DNA of 64,000 bases from Galerina marginata (lineage: Eukaryota > Basidiomycota > Agaricomycetes > Agaricales > Galerinaceae): positions 2,480,001 to 2,544,000 of the forward strand of contig JAECYW010000003.1 of assembly GCA_023014335.1 (NCBI GenBank), in the 5' to 3' direction. Numbering within the stretch: position 1 is the stretch's first letter; every line of letters begins with the position of its first letter. Under the pieces are notes generated by a model that was not told the origin of the DNA, did not search any database, and saw only the letters and a list, made by a program, of their open reading frames with translations. The position numbers and the translations under genes are program-made. Below, piece after piece: positions 12,273 through 23,906 of this stretch.

Positions 12273-13979
12273 ATTCTGTTGAGTAGTCGGTATAACGAGT
12301 TCAATATGCCCAAATTTTTCTCGTCTCAAGAATATGACCAATCTCTTCTGCTTGAAAATTTATCAAAATGGCCAAGCGCAAAAACTTGAAGATCGTCGCC
12401 GTTTTTTCTTCCTTCTCAATATTCAAATGCATCACTCAAGCTTGGCAATCGTCCGGATGTTCAGGCTCCAATATTTCACGATCATCAAATCTTTGGGACC
12501 CTTTGTACCTGTACTCGTGGTACAATATAAACTTGGAGGAGTACCGGAAGTACTGATCCAACCGGCTGCGACGGCAGGATTCGGCTTTATCGTGCCCACT
12601 TATAAATGCCCACTGCCGTCGTCTTGAAAAAGGTGTAATTAGAAGGGAATTGGTGGCTACCACTCCACCTGACGAGTACTGAATGTCCGAGGACAAGGGA
12701 AGCTTCGCCGAGTTGTCCTAAATTCTCTGGTAGATACGATGGTGCGGAAGCCATGCGGCTTATCAGATAAGATCCGAGTTGATCAAGTGAGTTCGCGTGC
12801 GAGAGTTCTGCGTGTCGTCTCTTCCTGACCACATTTGATATTATTGTCGAATCTTGTCGAATCCACAAGGGCGACCCGAGAGAACCCGATTGATGAACCT
12901 TATGTATTCGAGCCAAGAACTGATAGGAGGGCTGAATGAATGCGAGTGCATTGCCAGTTCAGACAGGTGTCAATTCGAGACGGTGCCCGGTAAGGCAACG
13001 ACCGACTATTGTTGACTTGAATCCTTGACCATTTAGAATTTCGAAAATTGGACAAGGTCTCCAGATGCCGGAATGCGACCATGGCGGACGAGTAGCGAAT
13101 TACATCAAACCCTCTGAAAATCCGACGTAGGGCTGCCTGCCGGCTCTTGCTACCACATCGGGACGATACTCTTCCGTGCTTTAACGGTAAAAAGAAGTTC
13201 ACAGAAACTGCTCATGGAATTTTTTGTAAGAAAACCGTCTACGAGGTCACTTGAACAATGAAAATTTCCAAATCTATGGTTCGACCTGGGTTTTTCTTAC
13301 CACTTTGTGTTCGAACTCTGGACGTTTCGGCCATGCTCTAAGTCTCCGAGTCGACAGGCCTCTGGGGAAGTAGACAGCACAACATGTGCTTTGAATTTTT
13401 GGACAGACGGAAGGGCGAAGACTGGAATAATGCCACGACCGTGGACTCATATAAGTGAGGTATGTTAATGTGTCATGTAAAATTTTTATGTGAGGTATCG
13501 TTAAGATAGTGCTATTTTTGTTAGGAAGGAGTACTTTTTTTAGGTACGGAAAATTTCCCATCAGGAATAAAAATAGCCATTTGGGGTATGTCGCTGTAGT
13601 ATGTACGCGTCCATATACTATCCCATTCCGACCGGTTGTTCGCAGATTTACAGCGTATACTCACAGAGCAAGTAAAAGACTTCTCTCGGATCCTAAATTG
13701 TCGGTTTTTGTGGCGCTTCCATCTTGCATGAATTAGCTGATCAATACTTATTCGAAAGTGCCTGTGAAGACATCGATAATTGGCTCATGGCTTGCTTGTT
13801 TCACGTTTCAAGATGAATTCTATGAATACAGCAAGATATAATATATAACATGGCCTTAGTTTACTATGTCTACATTTGGATTCGCATTAAGATCGATATG
13901 ACGTCCAACTCGTGTCAAGAATGTCCGTTCAAAAATCACAAAAAGAAATATCGAGTTGGACGGAATGGTGTGAAGGAGG
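12273..13979. other. Intergenic region, no supported gene
   Basis: 1.7 kb between the 3' ends of FTR1 (+) and the RING gene (-). Short open frames at 12368-12556 (+, hydrophobic start) and 12900-13202 (-) show no domain. AT-rich stretches occur near 13460-13560 and 13810-13860. The one regulatory-looking feature is the palindromic GATA site at 12760. Confidence 0.4.
12760..12770. promoter_or_regulatory. Palindromic GATA site (TTATCAGATAA)
   Basis: Contains ATCWGATAA on both strands. It lies about 490 bp beyond the FTR1 stop, with no clear gene start nearby. About one such 9-mer is expected by chance in 64 kb, so this may be fortuitous. Confidence 0.25.
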
Positions 13980-16725
13980 TCAAGCACCTAGATCCAATCT
14001 AAACAGGCAGTATAAAAGTGTCGGCGTCATGCATACGGGACAGCGGTTTGTTTTTATGACTGCGTCGGTGATGCACCTATTGATTTACGAAAATAAACAA
14101 TAAAACTTAGAACGAGAGATCAAAAAAAAAAGTATCGCACCTGTTGCAGAATATGTGGCCACACATGCTCGCAGTGATATCGTCGCAAGTATCCGCGAGG
14201 CAGACACGGCAATGCAGCGGATTCTGTTTTGCGGCAGATGGGACTGTTGGTGTAGCTGGCGAGGTAACAGCAGTCTCTATGCTCGTCACAGTGGTATCCG
14301 ATGGCTCCTGTGGAGAAGTGATAAAACTTTGAGAAGACGACGTTGAGAACGGCGAGTTCGAATTGATAGTAACTTCAATGGGTTCCTGTGGTTTCAAGTC
14401 GAGGACAACCGTGACCGGAGACAGTTCAACAGGAGAATCAGGAAGAGGCTGTTGAGCCTCTGGGATATCAAAAGATATGAGGTCGACAGGTGTCGAGACT
14501 AGAGGGGAAATGGTTGGCAGCACGCTGAGACCAGCTGGGGAGAACACTTCTGGGGAGCGCGGGCTTGGGCATTCGCTGAGGAATATCTTGAGTTACGAGG
14601 AGATCCCTCCAATAAGTATTAAATACGTACCTGCTGGGTGTAATTGTGTATGCTAACCCGTGCAACGACGGGGTTCTGGTTGACGAGGCCGTTGTCGGCC
14701 TTGTATCCGGCTGAAGGCAATAAAATTAATATAAGTTATTTTTACAGGACCCAAACTTTGTGGCTCACCTCATTGTGTACGGAACCCGGAGAATGCCCCA
14801 ACGCACTCGAGGCAGGAGAGGAGATCGTCGCCAGCGATGGAGATGTGGTTAGGTTCTGCACTTGGATACCCAAGTGTGATCGTGAAACCGGATCAGGCAG
14901 CTCAGCTTTTGGCGTCAGCGTCTCCGAGAACAGAGATGCACGGGAACCGTTCGAGCCGCCGAACGCTTGATCCCCACCACCACCCATCAGTTCCTCCCAA
15001 TTTACCTGATCTGATGTAGCGGAGCCTCGATAGCGCCCGAAGCTAGAGTGGGATGCGCCGCTGACGCTGCCGCTTCCACTACCAAACGAGCGGTGGCCTT
15101 GACTTCCGCGGTATGGATCGGTGCTTCCGATCCCGCCGAGCTGCAAATCAGTTGATGTTCCCGGTCGCGTTAGAGAGGCCGCACGCATTGCCTGACGCAC
15201 GCTACCTGGGTAGAGGCGGGAGCTGAAGTCAGGACGAGGCGGCGAGACGAGGGGAGGCGACATCTGGGGTGGAGAGAAGTGTCTCCCTTCCCCACGAGGT
15301 CGGAAACTGGGTCGAGTCGGGTCAAACCAAGAATTTTGCAGAGAATTTCTGCTCGGCCCAGGGTCTGTATGACGGTAGACATGCGAATATGTCTCAACAT
15401 TTTGAGGCGGTGGTTGTGAAGGGGTAAGCGGCAAGCGCGAAGTTGCGACTTGGACGTTCTTGGAAGTGTAAGAACTAGGTGTTTAAAATACGATTAAATA
15501 CTTACCTCTCTGGAGCTCCAAATACGCTCTATATTATCTCCGGGACGCGGAAGTGAGGTCGGGCTAAATAAAGGTTTTACTTCGGTGAGAGGCGAAGTAA
15601 AATCGAGCTTGAGGCGCAGGTCAGGAGAGTCGACTCTCTTATTGCCCAAAATGAGATTCTACGAACAAGTAAATTTGGCTGTTCTTTGTAACATTAAAAA
15701 CCATACCGGCACGCGATGTTGGGGACTTAATGGAGTGAAACCGGTACTGTATTCAATATCGGGTTTCAGCACCTGAGGGAAGGGAGGCTGGATCGCCTCG
15801 TCGTTTGTCGTTGCCTTTGGCGCGGGCGCTTCTGGGACGCTCGCGCCCGAGTTTTCAACCGGAGACGGAATTGGAGCGTGAACTGTCTCCACATGCTTCA
15901 CGACAACAATAAGAACCAAATCTTGTAATTTTAATTTTAACTCACAGTATTTTGAGTTTCGGTGTCCACGAAGCCCAACTTGCATTCGTCGCAACTGGGA
16001 TGTACCGGGGACGTCCAGAAGTGGTGCTGGGCAGCCTCGACTGTGTCGAAATTTTGGTGACACGGTGAGCAATGGAGCTCGGGATGAGAGGAAGGGAAAT
16101 GCTGAGTCAAATGATTTAATTTCGGGATAATTACGATGCGACGGGCTTTCTTACCTCCACATACGCCACACTGTCCTTGAAACCCCGATGACAGACAACA
16201 CAAGAGGGGTGATTGTGGGAGTCCCAATAATGTTGGTCGAGCGCATCCTCGTAGATGAGGATGCCCCCGCAGTAGGTGCACGGCACTTTGGGGTGCATTG
16301 TGCGATGATGCTGAAAGCAAATTTGTTGGCTTAAACACAATAACATAGACAAAAGGCATGCCTCATCACAGGCAGTCGGGTCCTTGAATCCCCGTCCACA
16401 ACGTACGCAATTGGGGTGCGCCACAGATCCTCTATAGTGGTCTTCTAACGCGAACGGCGCGTGGTAACTTCGGTTGCAGGTCGTGCAGTCGTAGGTGGGG
16501 GGGTGTTTGGACGACATATGCTAGACGATATGAAAACCCTTGAATTTAATATATCAACTCTTTATCGACAATCAAAGTCCCTACAGATTCATAGGCCGTT
16601 TCGCTTGCAAACCTGCGTTCGCAAATATCGCAAAAAGGGTGCCAGGCGCTGGATGTTTTCAAATGTTGGAGTAATGCTTCTTTATTGCTAAACTGCCTGT
16701 TGTCGCACTGGGGGCAAGTTGGCAT
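13980..16725 (-). CDS. C2H2 zinc finger and C3HC4 RING protein (putative E3 ubiquitin ligase)
   Basis: The start at 16725 gives MPTCPQCDNRQFSN. The N-terminal third (16725-15960) contains about six related Cys/His units such as CPQCD..H, CDICERRF, CTTCNRSYHAPFALEDH, CVRCGRGF, CTYCGG..DQHYWDSHNHPSC. They alternate standard C2H2 spacing with shortened HPxC units. The middle (15900-14260) is Ser/Pro/Thr-rich and probably disordered. The C-terminus has a complete RING: CRVCLADTCDD near 14200, MCGHIFCNRC split by an intron at 14143-14075, and CPVC in the last exon, ending in LDLGA. RING domains of this kind recruit E2 enzymes. Ligase activity and the target are inferred. Seven or more introns. Confidence 0.85.
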
Positions 16726-17578
16726 CTGAGGAAAGTTGGGAATCAGGACAAAAGGGAGACGAGAAGCGCAGCGTCAGGGACTCGAAGAGAACACAGATTG
16801 ATAGCAAGGGTAAAGAGGGCGATGGGCAGACGAGGCTGTTTCACGTTAAGAAGGCGAGGGGGAAATGCCTCATGTTTATGTCGTGTTCATGACTGGCCAT
16901 GATGTCTTTTTTTCCTCTTCGTTGTCCACAGTCATTCCATTCCTGGAAGGTTTATTATCGGCGCTAGCGGGATGATGTCCATCGATTGTTTCTTCGTCAA
17001 GGACAACCAAGCGTTGACATGCGAGGTGCTTAGTAGCAGAATTTTGGCTTTCGATCTCTCCCTCTGTTACGAGATCGCAACCGGACTTGTTTTGAGTTGA
17101 ATTGCCTCGAGGCATGAGTCGCGTCGCAGTTGAGGCCAGCACACGCACGGTCCGGTATCCCCTTTTAGAACCGTCGTCACTCGCCCAAAAATTTAAACCT
17201 ATAAAGCCCATAATTGATAGTATATATCCGCTGAAGTATTAGATTGTATAAATCTAAATTGCAAGGACATGCAAATAATGACAACGACGCGAAAAGGCAT
17301 CCACTTAGCTTCTACCAATCGTGGTAAGCCTCCGGACATCAGAAACAGGAAAGAACTTCAACGCAACTTCAGCTTAGATAACTCGAATCGATGGAAAGTA
17401 CAGTAGTTTATGTGAACCTTTCGGTTCCGCTATCAGGGGTTGGAACCAGCTCACGACACCCTGAAGAGTAACGATGATCAACTCCACGTTAACATGTCAA
17501 ATATGATATCTTTATTGGAACTCAAAATAATCGTTACATGAACATAAATCTAGCACCTAGTCATAGTATATCCACTCA
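16726..17578. other. Upstream region of the RING gene
   Basis: Holds the presumptive promoter of the C2H2/RING gene and one weak open frame (listed separately). AT-rich sequence at 17470-17580 is probably the 3' flank of the DUF4336 gene. Confidence 0.4.
16876..17211 (-). CDS. Possible small hypothetical protein
   Basis: Single open frame of 111 codons beginning MGFIGLNFWASDDG and rich in polar residues towards the end (DNEEEKKTSW). No domain or signal peptide is visible. It may be a chance frame in the upstream region of the RING gene. Confidence 0.2.
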   Translation of the reverse strand: MGFIGLNFWASDDGSKRGYRTVRVLASTATRLMPRGNSTQNKSGCDLVTEGEIESQNSATKHLACQRLVVLDEETIDGHHPASADNKPSRNGMTVDNEEEKKTSWPVMNTT

Positions 17579-18910
17579 TCATTCAAGGAAAAATTTATAG
17601 ACGGCGTTCCACGCCCCTTTTCCACCGGTTTCGATTACATCCTGAAATATAATGAGACTGGAAAAAAAAAAAAAAACAGGAATGGGGAGTAGGTAATCGA
17701 CGTACCCCATGACAAGGTATGATTCTATCAAAGTCCCACCCCGAGACAATCTTCGCGTCTTTCCGCATGGCTCTGTGTAGAAGGTTAACAAGAAGAGAAC
17801 GTGCATTACATGTATGGAAACATACTCTTTGTCTTCCCCAAGCCTCCATAGGAGCCTAGGATACAGCCAAGACGAAGAGGGACTGATATTGAATTTGAAA
17901 ATTGTAGACGGGGGTGTTGATTTGGAATACTGAAAACAACAATTAAATTATTTAACAAATCGAAGTGTCTAGCCAGGTACCTGTTCTTTGGCTGGGAGAT
18001 TCATGAGTAAGTCGGCTTCGATGAGCGACTTTGAAGGCTTGTGGAGGAAAGCGATATCCTTATTTTTGAAGCCTGAGAAATAACTTCACCCAAAGGTTAA
18101 GACGGAAAGCTGAAGGTGCCCGTGCATCGAAAAGTGCGACTAACCAATGCTCGATCTGCAGGGACAAACCAAACGTCAACCAATGGGATACCCAGAATTA
18201 ACGGAACGGTCTCACGTCGTCTTCAAAACCGTACTTTGTGTCTGGTGGATCACGACCCCAGACTTTTATATGGTTAACGAGAACTGAATAAAGAAGTGTC
18301 GCTAAGCCTAACCTCCGTCAAAAACTAGGTTTTTGTCATCGTGGCGAGCAATTGCCGCCTCGGGTGCGATGAGCTTCGCTTCTGGGTACGCGTTCTTATA
18401 ATCACCTAATGGAAAGGACATGTGAGCATTGTGGTGTGAGATAAGCCCAAAACACAGTAATGAGGGAATACATGGCTCGATTGTAGTAAACTCACTCAGA
18501 AATAGATGGTGAACTGCATCTGCACCGACTATGTACCTAAACGGAATATTTGAGAATGACAACATTTATAATGGTGAAAGGAATATTGACTTGACGGTGC
18601 CAAGCTCTTCCAACTTTGCCTTCGTCTCGGTATCCAGTGGTGTGGATGCGAGTACCCAAACCCCGCCACCCTGGAGCTTAATCGCTGTGGACCTGCCTCC
18701 CATTGGCCATACGCCAAAACGAGCAAAGGGCCTGCAAATCCCATTAGACTTTATGACGGCACCATATACTCGGAATGTGCCAACGTACTTGGAGAAGGTC
18801 CAAACCCCATTGGTAACCTACATTCCAATAGGTGAAATGGTTAATTTGCATATTCCATCGAGAAGCCGCAGCAAACTATCACGCACTTCGCGGATAACTG
18901 TTTCTGACAT
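17579..18910 (-). CDS. DUF4336 protein (metallo-beta-lactamase-like fold)
   Basis: The start at 18910 gives MSETVIREVRDSLL. Family blocks follow: PFARFGVWPMGGRSTAIKL near 18690, STPLDTETKAKLEELG near 18620, and KYIVGADAVHHLFL near 18510, a degenerate form of the metal-binding HxH region of the lactamase fold. PEAKLIAPEAA lies near 18360. The C-terminal part carries KIVSGWDFDRIIPCHG near 17720, which the family uses as its late motif, then DVIETGGKGAW and stop. An upstream in-frame extension to an ATG at 19078 would add 56 Ser/Arg-rich residues that could act as a mitochondrial leader. The start at 18910 is preferred because it begins the conserved region. Substrate unknown. Confidence 0.75.
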
Positions 18911-19516
18911 TGTCGCACTGATGGAAGATCGTCTGTAAGTTATTTGTTTAAAAAGTAGAGTCTGAGTGGAGGGATTGTGTAGACGATTGTAGGCGGATGG
19001 AGATAAGAAAGAGAGGCCTGATGTCGCATTATAAGCACTTCGAGTCCGACTGGGCCTGGAGACGGATCGCAGAAACATGTATGTTCCACCACGTCATATA
19101 TCATCACCGAAGACCCCAGTCACGTGAGGGTCGGGATAGACCCCGCCGGTGCGGTATTCTCGCCGTTGACGTTGTCAGCATCCACGATACTCTGAGTCCA
19201 TAAGCGCGCGCGTGAGGCTTAATGTAAGCACCAAGAGTCTAAGCAGTTGTTTTTGTCTTTGCCAATCTTCGGCTCGGGTTTCTCAGTAGACGATGTGCTA
19301 TCCATGCCTTACAATTACAATAATAACACAGAGATGTCAGGATAAAAGAGTAACCGGCCAGTGTCGCAGGTTATCATCCCGGTACCACGAGTGATGACAC
19401 CCGAAGGCAAGGGATCGGGGATAATACAAACAAGAATAATTTAATACAAGTGATTAAATGATACATGCAGTGGTATTGTAGACAGTAGACCTCGAACGCT
19501 CTAGCGACGGCTAAGG
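18911..19516. other. Intergenic region
   Basis: Between the DUF4336 start and the HIRA stop, both on the minus strand. It contains a possible 5' extension of the DUF4336 gene to 19078. A GC-rich segment at 19120-19220 may be its promoter. Confidence 0.4.
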
Positions 19517-22500
19517 TTAGGCGAATTGTTCATCATTTATCGCCTTCTTCAGGGTATCTTGCCATTGCACCGCAAGGCCGGTCAAAGTCTTACTCCGTGC
19601 TGATAAAAAAGTTCACTTAGTCGCTTGGCTTTCCTGGGAAGAGAAGAAAAGTCGTACCGAAGACGCTTAATACTTCCTTTAACAAATCTCGTTTTGAAAA
19701 ACCAACAACGATCGGATTCCAACTATCCTCTCTTCCTGGTCGCCTGTTAGAAGGACATGGTAAACCTTGCCCCAAAGAAACAGACAGCCTCGTACCAATA
19801 AACAGGCCCGAAAAGCTCCCTGATTAACTCCTCAGCTTTTCCTCTAAAGCCCTCTTCCGCGATCCTGTTCGCATACTTGAGCAACGCCTGCTTGTATTCC
19901 TGAGGGCTGTGCAGCAACCTCGTCGAATGAAGCTTCGTCTCCAAATGTCCAAGGGTCAATGCTGCGCTCCACCAGCTCGACCTGGGCTTTTCGGCAGCGC
20001 CCTCATCCGGTGAGGCCGCGACGTTGGATTCGATTAACGACATTATACCGCGGTTGGCAGCTGTCGAGTTCCCGCGCTGTCGCCCTTGGCCTAGATCAGA
20101 ACCTTCTACCCACCAGCGATCCGCCAGCTTGACCCAGGACGAGAGCGCCGAGTCGTAAGAGTACACGACCCCGTTGGCGCAATTGACGATAGGTGTTCCG
20201 TTTTCTCTTACTGTAGCGGAGACCAGAGAGAAGTTTGGGTGAATACCGTACAGAGTTTGGATGGATACAGGTTGAAAGTTTGCGGTTTGTTTCTTGACGT
20301 TCCTATTAGAGTAGTCCGCTTTTCAGTAAACATGCCATTGAATTGACGAAGTATGAGTGATCTTCTTACCATGAGTAAACTTGTCCACTGACAGTGATGA
20401 CGAGCAAGGCATGTTTGTAACCTTCCATGAGGGAACATGGGGAGCCAAGAGCCATAGTTGGCATCAATCTACAATTCAGGTTTACTGGGGCCATCGTGAA
20501 CAAGATGAAAATGGACCTACCTCCGCCCGGTATGTGAATAGACCTCGACAGAACCATCCTCTGTTCCTACGGCACAAAATGAACTCGTGGCTTTGACAGC
20601 CAGCACCGGCGACGGGAGATAATCGAGCCATTCAGTTTGCTTTCCACTGATGAAAGCCACTTCTGTCGACCCTGCAACCAAAATAAGCAAACCAAAGGGT
20701 GATGTGATGGACTCTCGAAGAACTTACCATTTTCCTCTATGTTCTTTGCTTCGAGGAACTCGCCAGTCCCTTCCACTTCGGACTTCAGATAACTCAGAAG
20801 AGAAGGAATTGGCAACAGCGGTTCTGTCCTCTGCATGCCCGATCCACCAACCCATGTGCCCGTAATACCATTCGCACGCGAATGCGGTGCCGTCGCCCAA
20901 CTGGAAATTGGCTTGGGGACATGCACCTCCACCGGTCGATCCCCACCGAGAGTGCGTGCCTTAATCGCTTTAGGATTATCGTCTGTCAGATCGATAATAG
21001 ACGACGCCTTCCTTTTGCCTTTCGCACTTGCCGACATCCCATTATCGAATGCGTCGATTGGCACATCCAGTTCCATCGGTTGTGCCAAATCCGCGTGACG
21101 CGACCAAGTTTCCGAGGAATCCACGAAAGGCTGCTCCGAGGGTAGGGGAAAGGAGCCAGAGAAATTCTGGCTCGGTGTTTGTTGGCTCATTGACTGAGGT
21201 TTTGCGTCGTGTATTTGCGTAAGTTGTACGCGTTTGGAACCTGATATGCCGTTCGGCCAGGGTGCAGATGAGGAAGGAGGCGGTCCAGCACTGGATGGGA
21301 TGCGTGTCGTTGGAACTCCTGCTCCAGTGCTCGATACCAGAGCCGCACGTTTCTTGTCCTTTGGGGCGCGTTTAGCGACCAGAATGTTGACCTTTTCTGT
21401 ACCTTGGCTGCCAGCCTGAGAATCGAACCCATTTGCCTGCTGTAATTGTGCAAGGACGATATCGGCAGGTTCCTGCTTTGAAACGTGGGTATAATCTTCT
21501 GGCAATGGGGGAGGGATAAAGCCGAATTTTGCAAGGTATTGTTCTTGGTCAGAATGACTGGCGATGCCTTCGAGTTCAGTCGGGTCGAATTGAAAGGCAG
21601 CGATTGTGCCATCTGACGATGCGGCATAAAGAGTGAGTCCATCCCATGACCTGGCGCCAATTAGTTGAGACGACTCAATTGTAAGGAGATAATTACCAGC
21701 TTAAATCCATGATTTGTCTTTCAAAGACCTCTTTTGCTACGATGAGAGGACGAGCCGATTTGGTTTGCCATACCGAGACAGATCTATCATCAGCTCCTAA
21801 GGCTACGACAGAACAAATGTTGGAAGTCGAAATGGGGGCAGCAGGATTACGGAGGAATATATGCGGGTTGTATGACTGGAAACCCGATGAGTTGAGGACC
21901 GGTAAGCGCAAAAATAACTGCGTACCGCGACTTCGACAGTATTCTCGTGTCCAACTAGACTAATTTCGGAAGTCCATGTGTTCCGTGTGATAACAGCCGC
22001 AATAAAGACATATCCTTTATTATTGGTCGCGTTGGAGGCTGTTATATGTGCACCATCCGGTGACCAGCTGAAGATAAGAAAATTACGCCACTGAATCCCC
22101 GCATGAAAGGGACCTTCACGTACCTCAATCTACGAAAAAAGGTACTGCCAGGGGAGTCCTCAAAAGGCTTTCTAACTTCGGCCTCGAGTGTCCAGTCTGT
22201 AGTTTTCCAGATTTTCACGGTTCTGTCGTCGGACTGGGTGGCAAGAAACTCTCCGACAGGGTCCCAGCACACACCCTTTACAAATCCCTGATGTTGATCT
22301 AGCTTCCGTAGGCGCTCTGAGTCAATAACCGTTAGCGCAGTATATGCATCGAAATATAGCACCACGAACCTAATGTAAATCCACACCAAACAATAACAGC
22401 TGAATCCAACCCCACTGAAGCAAGGTACCTGTCTCCCGGTGACCACGCCACGTCGGTAACATCTAAAAGTGCGGGAGTAAGACGCCTAGGAATGTATGCT

Positions 22501-22981
22501 GCAAAGTAGCATATACGAACCACTTTCATGACCCTGCAGCCGCTTCAAGGGCTTCCATCCTTCAACATTGACTTCATCCGAGCCCCAAACCCTCCCTCGG
22601 GCGTTCCTGCGGGACGTCAGAAAAGAAGAAAACAGAGTAGCTTTCTAGTGGCACTCACGGGTCGTGATCCCAAACCATCACGGTCTCGTCGTCACTCCCG
22701 CTGGCTAACCATTTTCCAGAATGCGCCCATCTGACAGTAAGCACGGGCCCAGTATGCATCGTGAGTGTGCATAGCGACTTCGGCGGCTTGCCAGACAGCT
22801 CAGAGGCCTGGTTGAGAATCGGTTTCGTACTCCATATCCGAATTTTCGCGTCCAGCCCTCCAGTAGCAATTCGAGACCCATCTGGATGGACATGCACAGA
22901 GAATATGGACAATCTCTTCGTGTTTTGGTCTGATTTTGCCGAATCCTTGTGCATCACCCATTCTGGTTTGGTGAAGTGCAT
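19517..22981 (-). CDS. HIR1: HIRA/Hir1 histone chaperone subunit
   Basis: Component of the HIR complex, which deposits H3-H4 independently of replication and represses histone genes. The start at 22981 gives MHFTKPEWVMHKD, aligned with the short N-terminus of known Hir1/HIRA proteins. Seven WD-type blades follow: HPDGSRIATGGLDAKIRIW near 22860, WLASGSDDETVMVWD near 22680, DVAWSPGDRYLASVGLDSAVIVW near 22430, FLATQSDDRTVKIWK near 22230, and so on to SWDGLTLYAASSDGTIAAF near 21620. Next comes the HIRA B segment (VNILVAKRAPKDKKR, near 21370), which in the family binds Asf1. A disordered Ser/Pro stretch with a basic patch follows, then the C-terminal Hir domain (YSYDSALSSWVKLADRWW near 20140, ending NDEQFA). 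Domain order is complete. Confidence 0.93.
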
Positions 22982-23906
22982 TCTGGCCCTACTGTCAGAG
23001 TCCCAGCCAGTGATTATCGCCAAGGAACTACGGGTTCAATATTGGCCAGCCTTTTTGATTGGGCGATTAAGTCAAAGGTGGTGCCTTGGACGATGATATA
23101 TGTCGAACGGAATGGGCAGAAAGAGAATATTTGTGGGACATGACGAAAGAAGCATCACGACCTGTTACACCGCTTTTGGCAAACTTGCCCACAATCGTCC
23201 ACTATGATGGCATCAACTCTCTTCCCAAATCCTTTCTGCTTGTCCAATGTTTTATCCTCGAAGCCGACAGTATCCAACGTTATGGCGTTTAAATGAATGT
23301 GCCTGATCTTGTAACCAATTCTCTGCTATATTTGTCCTTGGGCCACAAACTCCCACTAGGTGCCAGCAGAGTTCGCCATTTTGATGGGGAATCGCGCAAC
23401 AGTTCTTTTCTTGTCAGGACCTACTATGCCATGTGCTCATCGAATCTGACCGCTTATGCAAAAAGCCATTGCACTTTGCATACTAGTCTACACACGACTC
23501 TGGAATAACTGACTTATGACAGGCTGCGGGACATTCTCTCCAAAAGACTCAAGGAAAACAATGCTTGGCTCGTCTGCGTTCCATGTCACCTCCTACAATC
23601 GCGGTTATAGCTGCTCCTATTGCGGAGGTTGTCTTACGCCATTGGAAACCTCACGCCATTTCTTTGCTTTACGACATCATCTCCCAAATAGGACCTCCGA
23701 CCTCTTGAGAGAAATTTACCTGAACAAAGACATCATGGTCCATGGAGCTGCTTCTGAAGGCGTTATCATTCCTCGGTTGTGCAAGAAAAACACTGAATGG
23801 TGTGCTCCAGGTAATTAGGATCGGGCCCCGTCCCGACAATGCTTAAAACCGGTGTGAATTTGAGAGCTAGAGTAGTGAGAGACAGTCCTCCCTCCCCACT
23901 CTCGAT
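22982..23906. other. Divergent intergenic region
   Basis: 925 bp between HIRA (-) and the MFS gene (+). A 100-codon frame at 23516-23818 (+) has several Cys and His residues but no recognised finger spacing and no homologue that I know. Probably promoter sequence. Confidence 0.4.

Noticed and set aside
23516..23818. Small Cys/His-rich gene between HIRA and the MFS gene
   Set aside because: Cys and His spacing fits no finger type, and the frame lies in a divergent promoter region.
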